The notes beneath the pieces are model-generated. The model ran no database searches. It worked only from the letters and a program-made list of their open reading frames with translations, and was not told the DNA's origin. Made by a program: the position numbers and the translations under genes. From Syncephalastrum monosporum B8922 (Eukaryota > Mucoromycota > Mucoromycetes > Mucorales > Syncephalastraceae), in the NCBI GenBank assembly GCA_000697355.1, contig JNEN01000910.1:1-62471 (forward strand): DNA of 62,471 nucleotides, read 5' to 3'. Positions 39,643 through 49,487 of this stretch are shown in pieces; position 1 is the stretch's first letter, and every line of letters begins with the position of its first letter.

Positions 39643-39834
39643 CCGAGACCGCCCTTGCCATTAAAAGTTGCCATAAAGGACTTGGTGTAACATGACAATT
39701 TGGGTGTAGATCAGTCTCACCTGTCGAACTGACGACAAAAGGAACGAGACCTTTCTGGTTAAAGCTCATATTTATCTTTCTCTTCTTCTTTACTCCTCTT
39801 TTGCATTGCTTCGTTCGTACGCTCTCTTCCCATC
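37307..39834. other. Intergenic, 2.5 kb gene desert
   Basis: The longest gap in the window. It is AT-rich with scattered short frames, the best of which (38073..38342, minus, ATG start) has no domain. Contains a hairpin-capable sequence (GGCCAT-TGCG-ATGGCC, about 38337-38352) and an A31 tract. Confidence 0.5.
39610..39640 (+). repeat. A31 homopolymer
   Basis: Uninterrupted run of 31 A residues, about 195 bp upstream of the next start codon. No target-site duplication or reverse-transcriptase remnant is seen nearby. Confidence 0.9.
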
Positions 39835-42285
39835 ATGGCGAGAGTGAGTATTCCGACCCTGCCTCTCGTTAAAGACACACAGGCCGTCTCCATGCCCGGA
39901 TCACCTGACGACATTCTCATTCACCGTCATGACGATCCCTGGGCAGCCGACCAAGAAGACGAAGACGACGAATACGAGGACGACTCGTCTTCTCCAGAAA
40001 CTGAGGAGGATGATAATGTCAAGGTACATATATACAAAGAGGGATGCATGCTCATATTCAGTGGACTGACTCGTTACATGGAAGGTCCTGTCACAGCAGA
40101 ACAAAAAGTTCGATTTGGCAGCGTTCGCACGGCAGTTACATCAAAACCGACTTTCAGTAGTGCAGCCGCGACAAAGTCTAATTATAATGACGGAGCAAGA
40201 TGAACAGGAGCTTGCGAGACTGGTGAGCAACGCTCGGCGACGTGAAGAGAAGATCCTCGTTGAAATGAATGAAGGCGATGATGAACGCCAAGAGGACGAG
40301 CATCATCAACAGCAGCAGCAGCAGCAGCAGACACAGCAGGAGGACGAGGGGGAAATTGAACACGGACAGGAGCAGGAGCAGGAGCAAGAGCAGGAACAAG
40401 AGCAGGAGTGGATGAAAGAGGAGGATGACAAGAACGAGGAGGAGGAACTCAAGGGGAAGTCGGAAGCAAAGCCAAGCGAACAAGATGATCAGCGGCCACT
40501 ATCCAGGGATGTCTCAGAATCAGGCACAACTGCCAATGATCATCATCGGCAGGGCGAAAATCTGTCTCCGCCACCCACACCTCAGCATTTCCAGCCCCAG
40601 CACCATGATGACGACTCTACGGTATCCTCTGTGCTACTACATAAAGCCTCACAGGCACGGGCATCCTCGCCACCAGGTATATATATACATAAAGGAACAG
40701 AAATTGATTGGATATCCGAGATCTCACATATAGCGTATATCTAGTTCATTCGCCCAGGTTCATACAGGTCCAACCGACGCCGTCTCTGTCGGACCCGGGC
40801 GCATTCCTATCGCCGCGCCCCGCACCTGCGCCCCCGACATCGAATGCCACGCATCGTACCTCGGGTCCCAGAGCCTCTTTCGACAAGCTGCGCTTGCTCA
40901 GACAAAAGACATCCGACCTGTGGCGTAGCGACAGCATGGACAGTCTCAAAAGCAACAGAAAGCAGGCTGCGTTCAACAAGAAAGGCGTATCGCGGCATGG
41001 GTCAGAAAAGATCCTAGTCGAAGACGACGAGATGCGTCCTCAGCGGCCCGGGTTCTTTCATCAGTACTCGTCCAATCATAGCACAACGTCTTCTACCAGT
41101 AGCCAGACTCGTTTCAAAGAAGTGCCTGACCTCGCGCTCGATTCGGCGACGCTCCAAGAGCTCACGGAAGCGCATCATGTACCACGAGCGCAGCGACGCG
41201 CGCGCGCCAACACGACCACGGCACCGCGCCCAGCACCCAAACTCGGTCTCTTCGGCAGTCTGCGGCAACAGGCCACGCGGACACGATCTCAGTCGTCCTC
41301 GTCTATACGCGGTCTGATGCGCAACTTCAGCACTTCGTCCATGGCCAGCGTGTCATCAAAAACCCACTCTCGAAACATGAAGGATGTCCCGGCCGTGGTC
41401 ATCCCCAGCACACCCTCCCCCAGCATCTCATCGCCATTGTCGCCTGCTGCGCTGGCCGTACTCAAGCACGACGGCATGATGACCCCTCCGATATCACCCA
41501 AGCGCACGAGCGATGGCGTCAACGCCAAAGCCATGCGCAAACTCTCTCAGCTCCTTAGTCGTGCATCCATGTCACGACGCTCCCGCGGCCCGCCGCCACC
41601 ACCCACCACTACCAACACTAACACTAACACTAACACCACCACCAACATGGCGAACCTTGAAAACGAATACGAACGCGAGCGTGCGCGTCTGGTACGACGC
41701 ACGATCATTTATGTGCAGCCGGAATCAATGCAGCACCTTCAATCATTGGGCGACGAGTCGCCGGAGAGCGACGAAGGCGAGCCGAAACTGCAGCAGGCGA
41801 CGATGGTGAAGCGGCAGACGTCAACGAAGCGGCAGGCATCTATCAAACGACGGACCGAAAAGCAGTTGGAAGGACTCGAGCTGCGCGAGATGAGTGATGG
41901 GTCTGTGACCTGGGATATCGTGCAGAAGGAGGGCACCCATACGCCGTCCGCGTCACCGCCTCCTGTGCCCAAACGATCTCCGCGCCGTCAGCAGGCAACG
42001 GCGGATGCCACCGATGTTTATTACGCGCCCGACACCACCCTGCCCAGCCTGCTACAGATGATATCCGATGCAGAGATAGACATCGCTTCTTCCGGGCTCG
42101 CCAGCACGCACCGGAACAGCAGTGGCAGCAGCAGCAGCAGCGGTGGTAGTAGCAGCAGTGATGGCTACCATCGTCATAGCACGGAAAAGCCCCGGTTGCA
42201 TCACTCCCCGTCCATTGAAGAGCAGCTGGATGAAGCTATACGCGAGTTTGGACTGCGGGAAGAGGAAGAGGAGATTGGGTGTTAA
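39835..42285 (+). CDS. Large disordered protein of unknown function
   Basis: I do not recognise a known domain. Exons 39835..40023, 40100..40676, 40745..42285 give 768 aa. The N terminus is acidic (DEDDEYEDDSSSPETEEDD), followed by a helical stretch KKFDLAAFARQLHQNRLSVV, a poly-Gln run, a Glu-Gln repeat (EQEQEQEQEQEQ), then Ser/Thr/Pro-rich text with many SP and TP sites. A short, less biased block near residues 600-680 (RARLVRRTIIYVQPESMQHL and LELREMSDGSVTWDIV) looks conserved-like and may be the functional core. A Ser/Gly run precedes the end EQLDEAIREFGLREEEEEIGC. Abundant SP/TP sites and basic Ser patches suggest a phosphorylated signalling or polarity scaffold, which is only a guess. 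Confidence 0.78.
40306..40412 (+). repeat. CAG and GAGCAG coding repeats
   Basis: A CAG run coding for poly-Gln (about 40309-40330) followed by GAGCAG hexamers (40371-40410) coding for alternating Glu and Gln, both inside the disordered protein. Such tracts vary in length between strains. Confidence 0.9.
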
Positions 42286-42551
42286 ACGAAATGGAAGAAC
42301 AAAAAGATGATATAATAAACAACGCAGTACGCATCACAGTACGTGCAAAAAGAACAAACAAAACCACCCATATAAAGAAGTAGGCGTGCTACCATTGGAT
42401 CGGACTTTATAACTTTGATCATGCTTGCGGGGCTTGCAAAAGGCTGGGAAAGAAGAGAAAAGCAGCAAGAGAAGCTGGGAAGGCCAGTTAAAAACGTCGC
42501 GCGTGAGTGCGTACCCCCGTTTTCTCCATCTTTCGCACGCTTTTTCACTTG

Positions 42552-43797
42552 ATGCCCATTCCATCCACTGCTGCCAGTCCTGTCTCCGCACCGGAGGATA
42601 TCCCAGCCGCCATGTCCCCTTCCACATGCGACATTACCGCCGATCCCACTTCCTTCGCAAAGCCGGTGAAGCGTGTACCCGGCCAAGAGCTGCTCAAAGA
42701 CGGCCCGCTGAATGCCCAGCACATGTGCGGCCGCTCGCCCCTCCCCGAAGACGAGCTGAAAGAAGAAGAGGACGACAATGCCTCCAAGACAGCCACCATC
42801 AAGAAGCAGAAGCGCATCCCCTCGCTCACCAGCCGCACAGAGGACGAAATGTGGGTCGACATTTCTGACCGCCGTCTCCCTGGCTCCAGCCTCGGAAGTC
42901 TCTACGGAGGCTCTCGTTTTCAAGGCATCCAAGAGTGCGGTCAGACCAGCTATGAAGTTGTCGTTGATATTCAGGTAGGCACGTGACCGGGTGGGAAGAA
43001 AAAAGAAAAAGAAGCAAGAGAGATATCCGGCCAGTGGTCCGCAGTCGCTCTTTCGCTTAGTATCCGTATCCTGCCTCGCTATCTTTCAATTGGACTCATG
43101 TCACTTATTTCCTATGTGCAGCATGTCGATATAAAGGAGAGCACCATGAGCGGTTATCTAAACATCAAAGGCCTGACAACCGAATTTCCAGAGTTGACTG
43201 TAAGTTTCCAAAAACGAACAAATAATAAGGAAAGGACCTCCACTGACCCTTGAACAGACTTTCTTTGAGGGCGAAATCATTGGGCCCAAGTATTCGTTCT
43301 TGACGCGTAAATGGCAGGCCGAGCAGAGAATTGACGCATCACACTGGGTCAGTTGACTGTGCAACGTCTCTTATGACGCCCTACTTACCGTACAGCCTGC
43401 ATTTTAGGAAAAATTCCCTTCGTTCCATTGTTACAAGGACATCTTCAACGATGACGACTTTGTCTACGATCCCCTAGACAAGGACTTTATTTATATGCGG
43501 TGGAAGGAGCACTTTCTAGTTCCGGACCACCGCGTTGACAACATTGAAGGTGCCAGCTTTGCTGGCTTCTACTACATTTGTTACCGGCGATCGACGAACG
43601 AGATATCTGGATTTTACTTCTACCGTGACAACCGCGATTGGTAAGTAGCACATTCCACGTCTACTCTAAAAAAATAAGTGTCTCGTTCTTGAACGCGTTC
43701 AATTTACTGACATTGTAGGGTCGACCGTGCCAGGTACCAAGAGCTGAAGCTCAAACATGTGCCCCAGCGTGCCTTTGGAAGCTTTGAATTCCGTTGA
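42552..43797 (+). CDS. GID4: Gid4/Vid24, substrate receptor of GID ubiquitin ligase
   Basis: Recognises N-terminal proline degrons, for example on gluconeogenic enzymes, and hands them to the GID/CTLH ubiquitin ligase. Exons 42552..42974, 43122..43199, 43258..43347, 43408..43640, 43719..43797 give 300 aa. The first 110 residues are disordered. The beta-barrel starts at [20 protein letters not shown] and continues with [51 protein letters not shown] and the block [20 protein letters not shown], all typical Vid24 motifs, ending in RAFGSFEFR. The ATG at 42552 is the first in frame; an upstream GTG is not a likely start. Identity is secure. Confidence 0.95.
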
Positions 43798-44469
43798 TGC
43801 AGCACTTTTCTATCCCGCACTTCCTTGTTCCATGCTTGACTGTCACTATTTCCCCCCCTCTTACTTCAATTTCTCACGCCGTTGCTTTTTTTCTTTTTCA
43901 TATTTTCTTACCATTGGATACCTTTTTCTTATGCTTTCACCCTCCCCATCTCTGTCACTTTTCTTCTTCTTCTTCTTCTTCTTCTCGACCTTTCGCTCTG
44001 CTCTCAGTGCTATGTATATACCAGGACCCGAATCTATCCTTTCTCGACAATCGTTCACCTCTTGTACTTAATATGAAATATAACGTCGCGCCATGGATAT
44101 GACAAAGAATTCTTTATTGCTGTATACATATGTAGGAGACAGAAAGCATGTGGAAAATGGTGTATAGATGATTGTATGGAAAATGTGATTTGTGAATAAA
44201 CATAACTATAAACACGACATACTACAAGATCAAAAAGAAGAGCTGAGAGAGAAGAGAGAGACAGAGAGGGAGGAAGGGAGAGAGAGAGAAAGAGAGAAAA
44301 GTAGAGGGCATATAAATAAAAAAGAGGCGAAGAAGATGATAGGATGAGAGGCTATGTATAAGTGCAGAATTTAGAGTTGCAGACGAGAAAAAAGAAGCAA
44401 GTGAGATGCAGAGAAACAGCGAGAAAGGCAGAGGATGGGCAGGTATGATAATAACGAATTGGGATTCAT
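43798..44469. other. Intergenic, convergent ends of Gid4 and WWE genes
   Basis: Contains a TTC-rich tract (about 43962-43990) and, on the WWE side, a GA-rich tract (about 44236-44310). No gene is supported. Confidence 0.55.
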
Positions 44470-44700
44470 TTAACGGCGACGACGCGGTGCAGCAAAGCGA
44501 CGTGCGATGGTATACGCGTATCCGCTGCACATGAGGATAAGGTCAGCTGTGTCGACATAGACGGTGGTGCCACCGAACGAGGGACTCGAGATCCAGCACG
44601 CGCCGTGACTGAACCAGAGGGTTTCGATTTTGCTTTGTGTGTATTGATCGAGCGGGGCCCATGACGAGCCGGCGTTGTAAACCCATTCATACGGAGCCAT
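44470..44700 (-). CDS. Stand-alone WWE-domain protein, 76 aa
   Basis: WWE domains bind the iso-ADP-ribose unit of poly(ADP-ribose) or mediate contacts in ubiquitin and ADP-ribose systems. This single-exon gene codes for 76 aa that form little more than one WWE domain. The first conserved Trp is in YEWVYNAGSSW, the second Trp closes that block, and the Glu follows in YTQSKIETLWF. The remaining strands run through VYVDTADLILMCSGYAYTIARR, and the chain ends in a basic tail AAPRRRR. No other domain is attached, in contrast to animal WWE proteins (PARPs, RNF146, HUWE1). The ATG at 44700 is preceded by a T/A-rich leader. I consider the fold call likely but based on few residues. Confidence 0.72.
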   Translation of the reverse strand: MAPYEWVYNAGSSWAPLDQYTQSKIETLWFSHGACWISSPSFGGTTVYVDTADLILMCSGYAYTIARRFAAPRRRR

Positions 44701-45233
44701 TGTAAAGAAGTATCAAAAAGAAAAGCGTAATGAAATCAATGAAGAAAAAGTAAAGAGCTCGAATGCAACATCCTGGTACTGGTCTTTTATAGATATCGGC
44801 TGCCGATCATTCAATGGCTTCTTTTGCTGGAGGCGGCGCATTTTTTTTTTTTTTTTTCGTGTAAGCAAGTAGGTTAGCATGAAAGGAATGAAAACCAAGC
44901 AGCTGGTAAAAAAGATATATTTAACTTTGGCGTCATCGACGAGGAGCGACGCAGAGGGGGCAAAGGCGAAATGATACGCGCCACGGTGACACACAGTAAG
45001 AGAGCAGGATGTGGCGGTGGCCAGCGTTACTATTTTCGCATCTCAGGTTTGTACGAGTATGTGGCTCAAGCACACGCACAGTGTAACATTCAATTTTCAG
45101 TGCAGAGGGAGCTTACCCACTTTTTCTTCTCATATTACTGACTGAGACTGATTGCGACTGACTGCGCCCCACACTCAACCTCCGCTTTCCCTTTTTTTTA
45201 TTGCTTTTATTTTTACACACATACGAGTTACTT

Positions 45234-45941
45234 ATGCAAGACGATCACGGCTACGATCTGTCGCAGCACGTGAAGCGCGTGGCAGAATGGACGACCCAGG
45301 ACGACGGGCGTGGCTTTGTCAGCCAGTACTTTGATCTCTACTACCACTGGAAGAAGGACGATCTCGCCACAGCAACCTACGTGCGCCAGACGCCTAGCAA
45401 AGTGTGTATCCTCGGTGTCGCGCCGACCCACGCCGTTGCTCGTGCTGCTGGCCGTATCCAAGCCATTGTGCCCAAGAAAAAGAAGAAGGACAAGATCGCG
45501 AACAACCCAGTGATTGCCGAGATCACGCTGGACGATGGGCAGTGCGTCCCGGTGCGAGCCTACTTTCGGGGGTTCTTTCTCGAGCTGAACCCACGGCTTC
45601 AAGAGGACCCAGACCTGCTGAGACGCGATCCCTTTTTCGAGGGTTATCTTGCCGTCATCAAAGGCTTTGATGATGCTCCAGAGAAAGCATTTCCGCATTT
45701 CAAATCCAGGGCGCAGTACGAGCAGCGCGTCAACGGCACTCTTCCCGATGAAATCATCCATGACGACCCCTCCCGCACGCCCCACAACGAACCTAAGCCT
45801 TCGCATGAACCGGATCGTAATGTCCAAAACAGTAATGGTCATGATAATAATGACAATGATAACAATGATAACGACCCTGACAGTGCGATGGACCTCGACG
45901 ACACCCCTAAAAAGAAGTCTGGTCTCTGTCTCCTTATGTAA
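45234..45941 (+). CDS. Abitram/Simiate (FAM206) homologue with CaaX box
   Basis: Single exon, 235 aa. Animal Abitram (Simiate) has a barrel related to the lipoyl/GcvH fold and has been linked to actin and nuclear speckles. Matching blocks here are SQYFDLYYHWKKDD, VCILGVAPTHAVARA, PVIAEITLDDGQCVPVRAYF and FEGYLAVIKGF, in the same order as in the animal protein. A Lys run (KKKKKDK) lies between them. The last 60 residues are disordered with an Asn/Asp run, then DDTPKKKSGLCLLM at the very end. CLLM fits a CaaX prenylation box, and the lysines before it fit a membrane-binding polybasic patch. The start at 45234 is the first ATG; a CTG-type frame extension upstream is ignored. Family is fairly secure, lipid modification is inferred. 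Confidence 0.82.
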   Translation: MQDDHGYDLSQHVKRVAEWTTQDDGRGFVSQYFDLYYHWKKDDLATATYVRQTPSKVCILGVAPTHAVARAAGRIQAIVPKKKKKDKIANNPVIAEITLDDGQCVPVRAYFRGFFLELNPRLQEDPDLLRRDPFFEGYLAVIKGFDDAPEKAFPHFKSRAQYEQRVNGTLPDEIIHDDPSRTPHNEPKPSHEPDRNVQNSNGHDNNDNDNNDNDPDSAMDLDDTPKKKSGLCLLM

Positions 45942-47833
45942 AAAGCTTTTTCTTTCGTTTCTGTAACCATCTATCTTTATACCTGACACACTTTTGCAAT
46001 AAACTTAAAAGCATCATCATTTGGCATTGTACTACGATCACTACTTTTGACTTCAGCTGGAAGCCCTATTTTTCGAACACAGCCTATGTCTTCTCCATCA
46101 GATATTAATGCTAGTTTGTATGCAAAAGCATAACACAGCCCGGCCTACGACTCAATTGATTCGACAGAGGATGTATACATAATACATACAGATATAAATC
46201 ATACTGCGTCATTTTGTTACTTCCATACCTCTGTCAAAATGCAGCCGGTATCCATTCTAGTTTTTATTTTTTTCTGCAGGCATGCGTGGGTGTTCGGATC
46301 GGTACGTATTACATATACACATATGTATCTTTTATTTTTATAACAGCGGAAACAGCGTACACTAGGGGTCATGCGCTTAGTCAAGATGTCGTCACACGTT
46401 CGCCTCAGTCCAGTTCAGCCCAGCCCCAGAAAGCACAGACCACCTTCCCTCGCAGAGCTGAATCCTTGACGACAGATATTCCGATTCAGCTCGATACAGT
46501 TTTAGTAATCTCACTCAGTACTGTACATACAATACTGTAGATAAAAATACACAGCGTCGCACAAGTAAATGGCATTGATTCATAAGAATCGAAAGACAAC
46601 GAAGTCGAGGGCTCGCTGCCTCTCGAGGGTATCAATCAGGCCCACTCTCGAATTGCGAGCTATGCTGGAAGACCTCAATAGCCAAATAGGTCTAAACGAA
46701 TAATACCAAGTACGTATTTCAATCCTAGGTCATCCTAGAGGACTGGTATAGGATATTCGGGATAAAGGCAATTGTGATACTTGCTGTCATTCAATTCGAT
46801 AGAGTGATGATCCAGCTCTCGCGGTGTAGTCACCACAGGCTTGTTCTATGGCGAACTCCACGAGCATGCCGCTATCAGCAATCTGGTATGAAGCCTGTTT
46901 GATAAGCGCTGATGATCGCGTGGATCACATCATAAAAAGTTAATACAGTGAGCGAAGTTTTCTGCGTCGTCGTTGATCAGTGATGCTGTATGAACTTCCA
47001 AGTTAAAAACAGAGGTGCCATTAGCTTTCTTGGGCGGAAGGAATAGCGTCCTCCCTATCCTGGACACAGGGATAATGAAAACAGAAATGACAGGGAATGA
47101 TGCTGAACTTGAACTTGAAGTTGAGCCTAATACTTAAGTTGATACTTGAAGCTAGTACTTGAGCATGGAGCTTCGACGACTGGGATATTGCTACAACCGT
47201 CACTATGGAGTAGCAATTGCGTGATAATGTAAGTGTCAAAAAGGCGCCAGTGGTGTCGAAGGTCATGAGAACTGAAAACGTGTCTATCTAATGTATGTAG
47301 CGTAACAACGAAAAGCTGGTCGATGACTATAGACAGTCATTGATGTTGTTAAGAAAACTGCCAATTGATCCACTGCTTGATAGTGAATAGGGTATGCTTT
47401 AGTTCCATGAACTCTACTAATAACAGTGCTCACTTATATGCGAGTGCAATATAGCTCCGTCGTTTGATGGAATAAAGTATGTACTGTATCTTGTACTGCA
47501 CACCTATACTGCTTCCTGTGATGGCGGTATGACTTGGTACGAGGAAGCAGCGTTACATTAGGGCCACTTTTAAAAGGCATGCGTCGAATAGATGAGGTAG
47601 TAAGGTGCGTAAAATAGGAAGAGTAATATGCGAAAGCTGATCTGGTCGTCGTGTGCGACCGTTACATGACCAGTATGGCAAATGTTGATCATTTGAACAC
47701 CAAAAAGAAAGAACAAAAAATAAGCGAATGTGGTGGAGCGCATACATCCAAAGTTTTTCATTGTCCCTCATTTCTTTTCCACTTTTCTTTTGTTTTTGTT
47801 TTTTTTGTGCCCTTTCACTTCCAGAAACGAAGG
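45942..47833. other. Intergenic, 1.9 kb
   Basis: No supported gene. A short degenerate repeat of ACTTGAA-like units occurs at about 47105-47162. The open frame 46214..46540 (+) has no domain. Confidence 0.5.
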
Positions 47834-49139
47834 ATGGGACAGGCGACGTCAGCGACGCTCTCGCACAAGAAGAATGTGTTTTACGACTATGACGACGTTT
47901 CGAATCGATTTGCCAAGGCGACATTATCAACGTTGGCGGTCCCGATGGTGGTGATTGCATTTCCGCTTCTAAATGCATACACGTTCACTGAAGAAGAGCT
48001 GACGGGTGTCAAGGTCGTGGATGGCATGATCGGCGGTCTTTTGGGTGTCTTGGGCTGTACGTATTTCTAGTGTAGGTGCCTCATACGAGACATGTCCATA
48101 TCACGTTTCGCAATGCTCAATCATGGATGGATACGCCCGTGGTCATGTAGGGCCGTTGGCACCGTTCCTGGCGTGCTGGAGCATGTATGAAGTGATATTC
48201 AAGGACGGCCCGCCCGAGCCGCTGCCGATACCACCAGAATTGAAAGAGAAGGCCAAGCGAGAGATCGACCTTAATTGCGAGCACTATTACAACGTGGCGA
48301 TCGTCGGCGTCGCAGGTACAGGCAAGGTAACGTCTTGGATGAGCAGTCGACGAGAGCGTGTATATAAACACATGAATGTGTGCCTAGAGCTCAATGATTA
48401 ACGGGATAATGGGATACCATGACACGGATGAACAAGCAGCGGTGACGGGCGAGGTCGAGTCAACAGCAAAACCAAAGGGGTACAAACACCCCGATTTGCG
48501 GATGATGATGATTTGGGATATGCCCGGCGCAGGCACTTTAAATCATCCACGCGAGTCGTACTTTGAAGACAAGTTCCTCATGTGTTTCGATACGCTCATC
48601 ATTGTCACAGCAGAAAGGTACAGTAACCTCATGGGAGCCCTATCCATTCCCCAGTGCTTATGGTTCACGGATCACCTGTCCATAGGCTCCAGGAAATCGA
48701 CCTGACTATCGCGCGCAAGGCACAGACACATCGCATTCCCGTTCTCTTCGTACGCAACAAGGCCGACCAGGCTGTAGACGCCAAGATGCGTCGCTATACC
48801 AACCCACGCAATGAAACAGAGGCATGGTCCATGGCAGTGGGAGAGCTCGTCCAAGAAGTACGCCACTCGATATACAAACAGCTCAAGGCAAACAAGCTGA
48901 GCACTCGCCGTCTCTTTATTCTTTCCGCCTGGAACCTCCAAGAATTTGTCTCTGCTTTAAGCAAAGGCGAGGAAGGACGCTTCAAGGATCAGCGGTTAAT
49001 CGACGAGGCACGCTTCATCCGCCGTTTGGTCGAGGGCGTGCTGGCGAAACGCAACCAGCACAGTCCTTACCGCCGCAAATCAAAGTCGAAAAAGACAAAC
49101 TTGTTTGGGAAAGAAGAGGAGCCCATGTTGGATATTTAG
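47834..49139 (+). CDS. IRG-family (immunity-related-type) GTPase
   Basis: Membrane-associated GTPase of the IRG (p47) type. Exons 47834..48056, 48151..48326, 48388..48617, 48686..49139 give 360 aa. The G motifs are G1 GVAGTGKSS (127-135, cut by the second intron), switch region TGEVESTAKPKGYKHPD, G3 WDMPGAG and G4 FVRNKAD. The TG-VE-T...YKHP block and WD-PG-G spacing are characteristic of IRG rather than Ras, septin or GIMAP proteins. The N terminus MGQATS fits N-myristoylation. Two hydrophobic segments (LSTLAVPMVVIAFPLLNAYTF and GGLLGVLGWPLAPFLACW) precede the G domain and could insert in a membrane. The C terminus is basic (RRKSKSKKTN). In vertebrates IRGs disrupt pathogen vacuoles; the role in a fungus is unknown. 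Confidence 0.85.
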
Positions 49140-49487
49140 GTGGTTATTTGATTTTGTTCTATATCTTTCTTTGCATATGCTTTCAACGCAAGCTATAATG
49201 ATACACAGGAGAAAACAAGGATTTTCACATAGAAAGAATACTATGCTCGAGGTACAACCAGAGAGTCTTACTATACGCTTACCCAGTGGTTGGAAACAGG
49301 CATATGTTTAGAAACACAGGAAGAAAGTTATCATACCTTCTAACATAACACGTTACAAAGGGTGTGTATGTATGAAGCATATCAACCTTCCTTTTTTTGC
49401 TTTCCTTTTACATGCTATTTTATTTTCACATTACCGAATACGAAAGCATTTTACCAATTTGCTAGCCTTGTAAAATCTCTTTCTACT

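Noticed and set aside
45228..45989. Minus-strand frame of 253 codons
   Set aside because: Antisense shadow of the Abitram-like gene; no domain.
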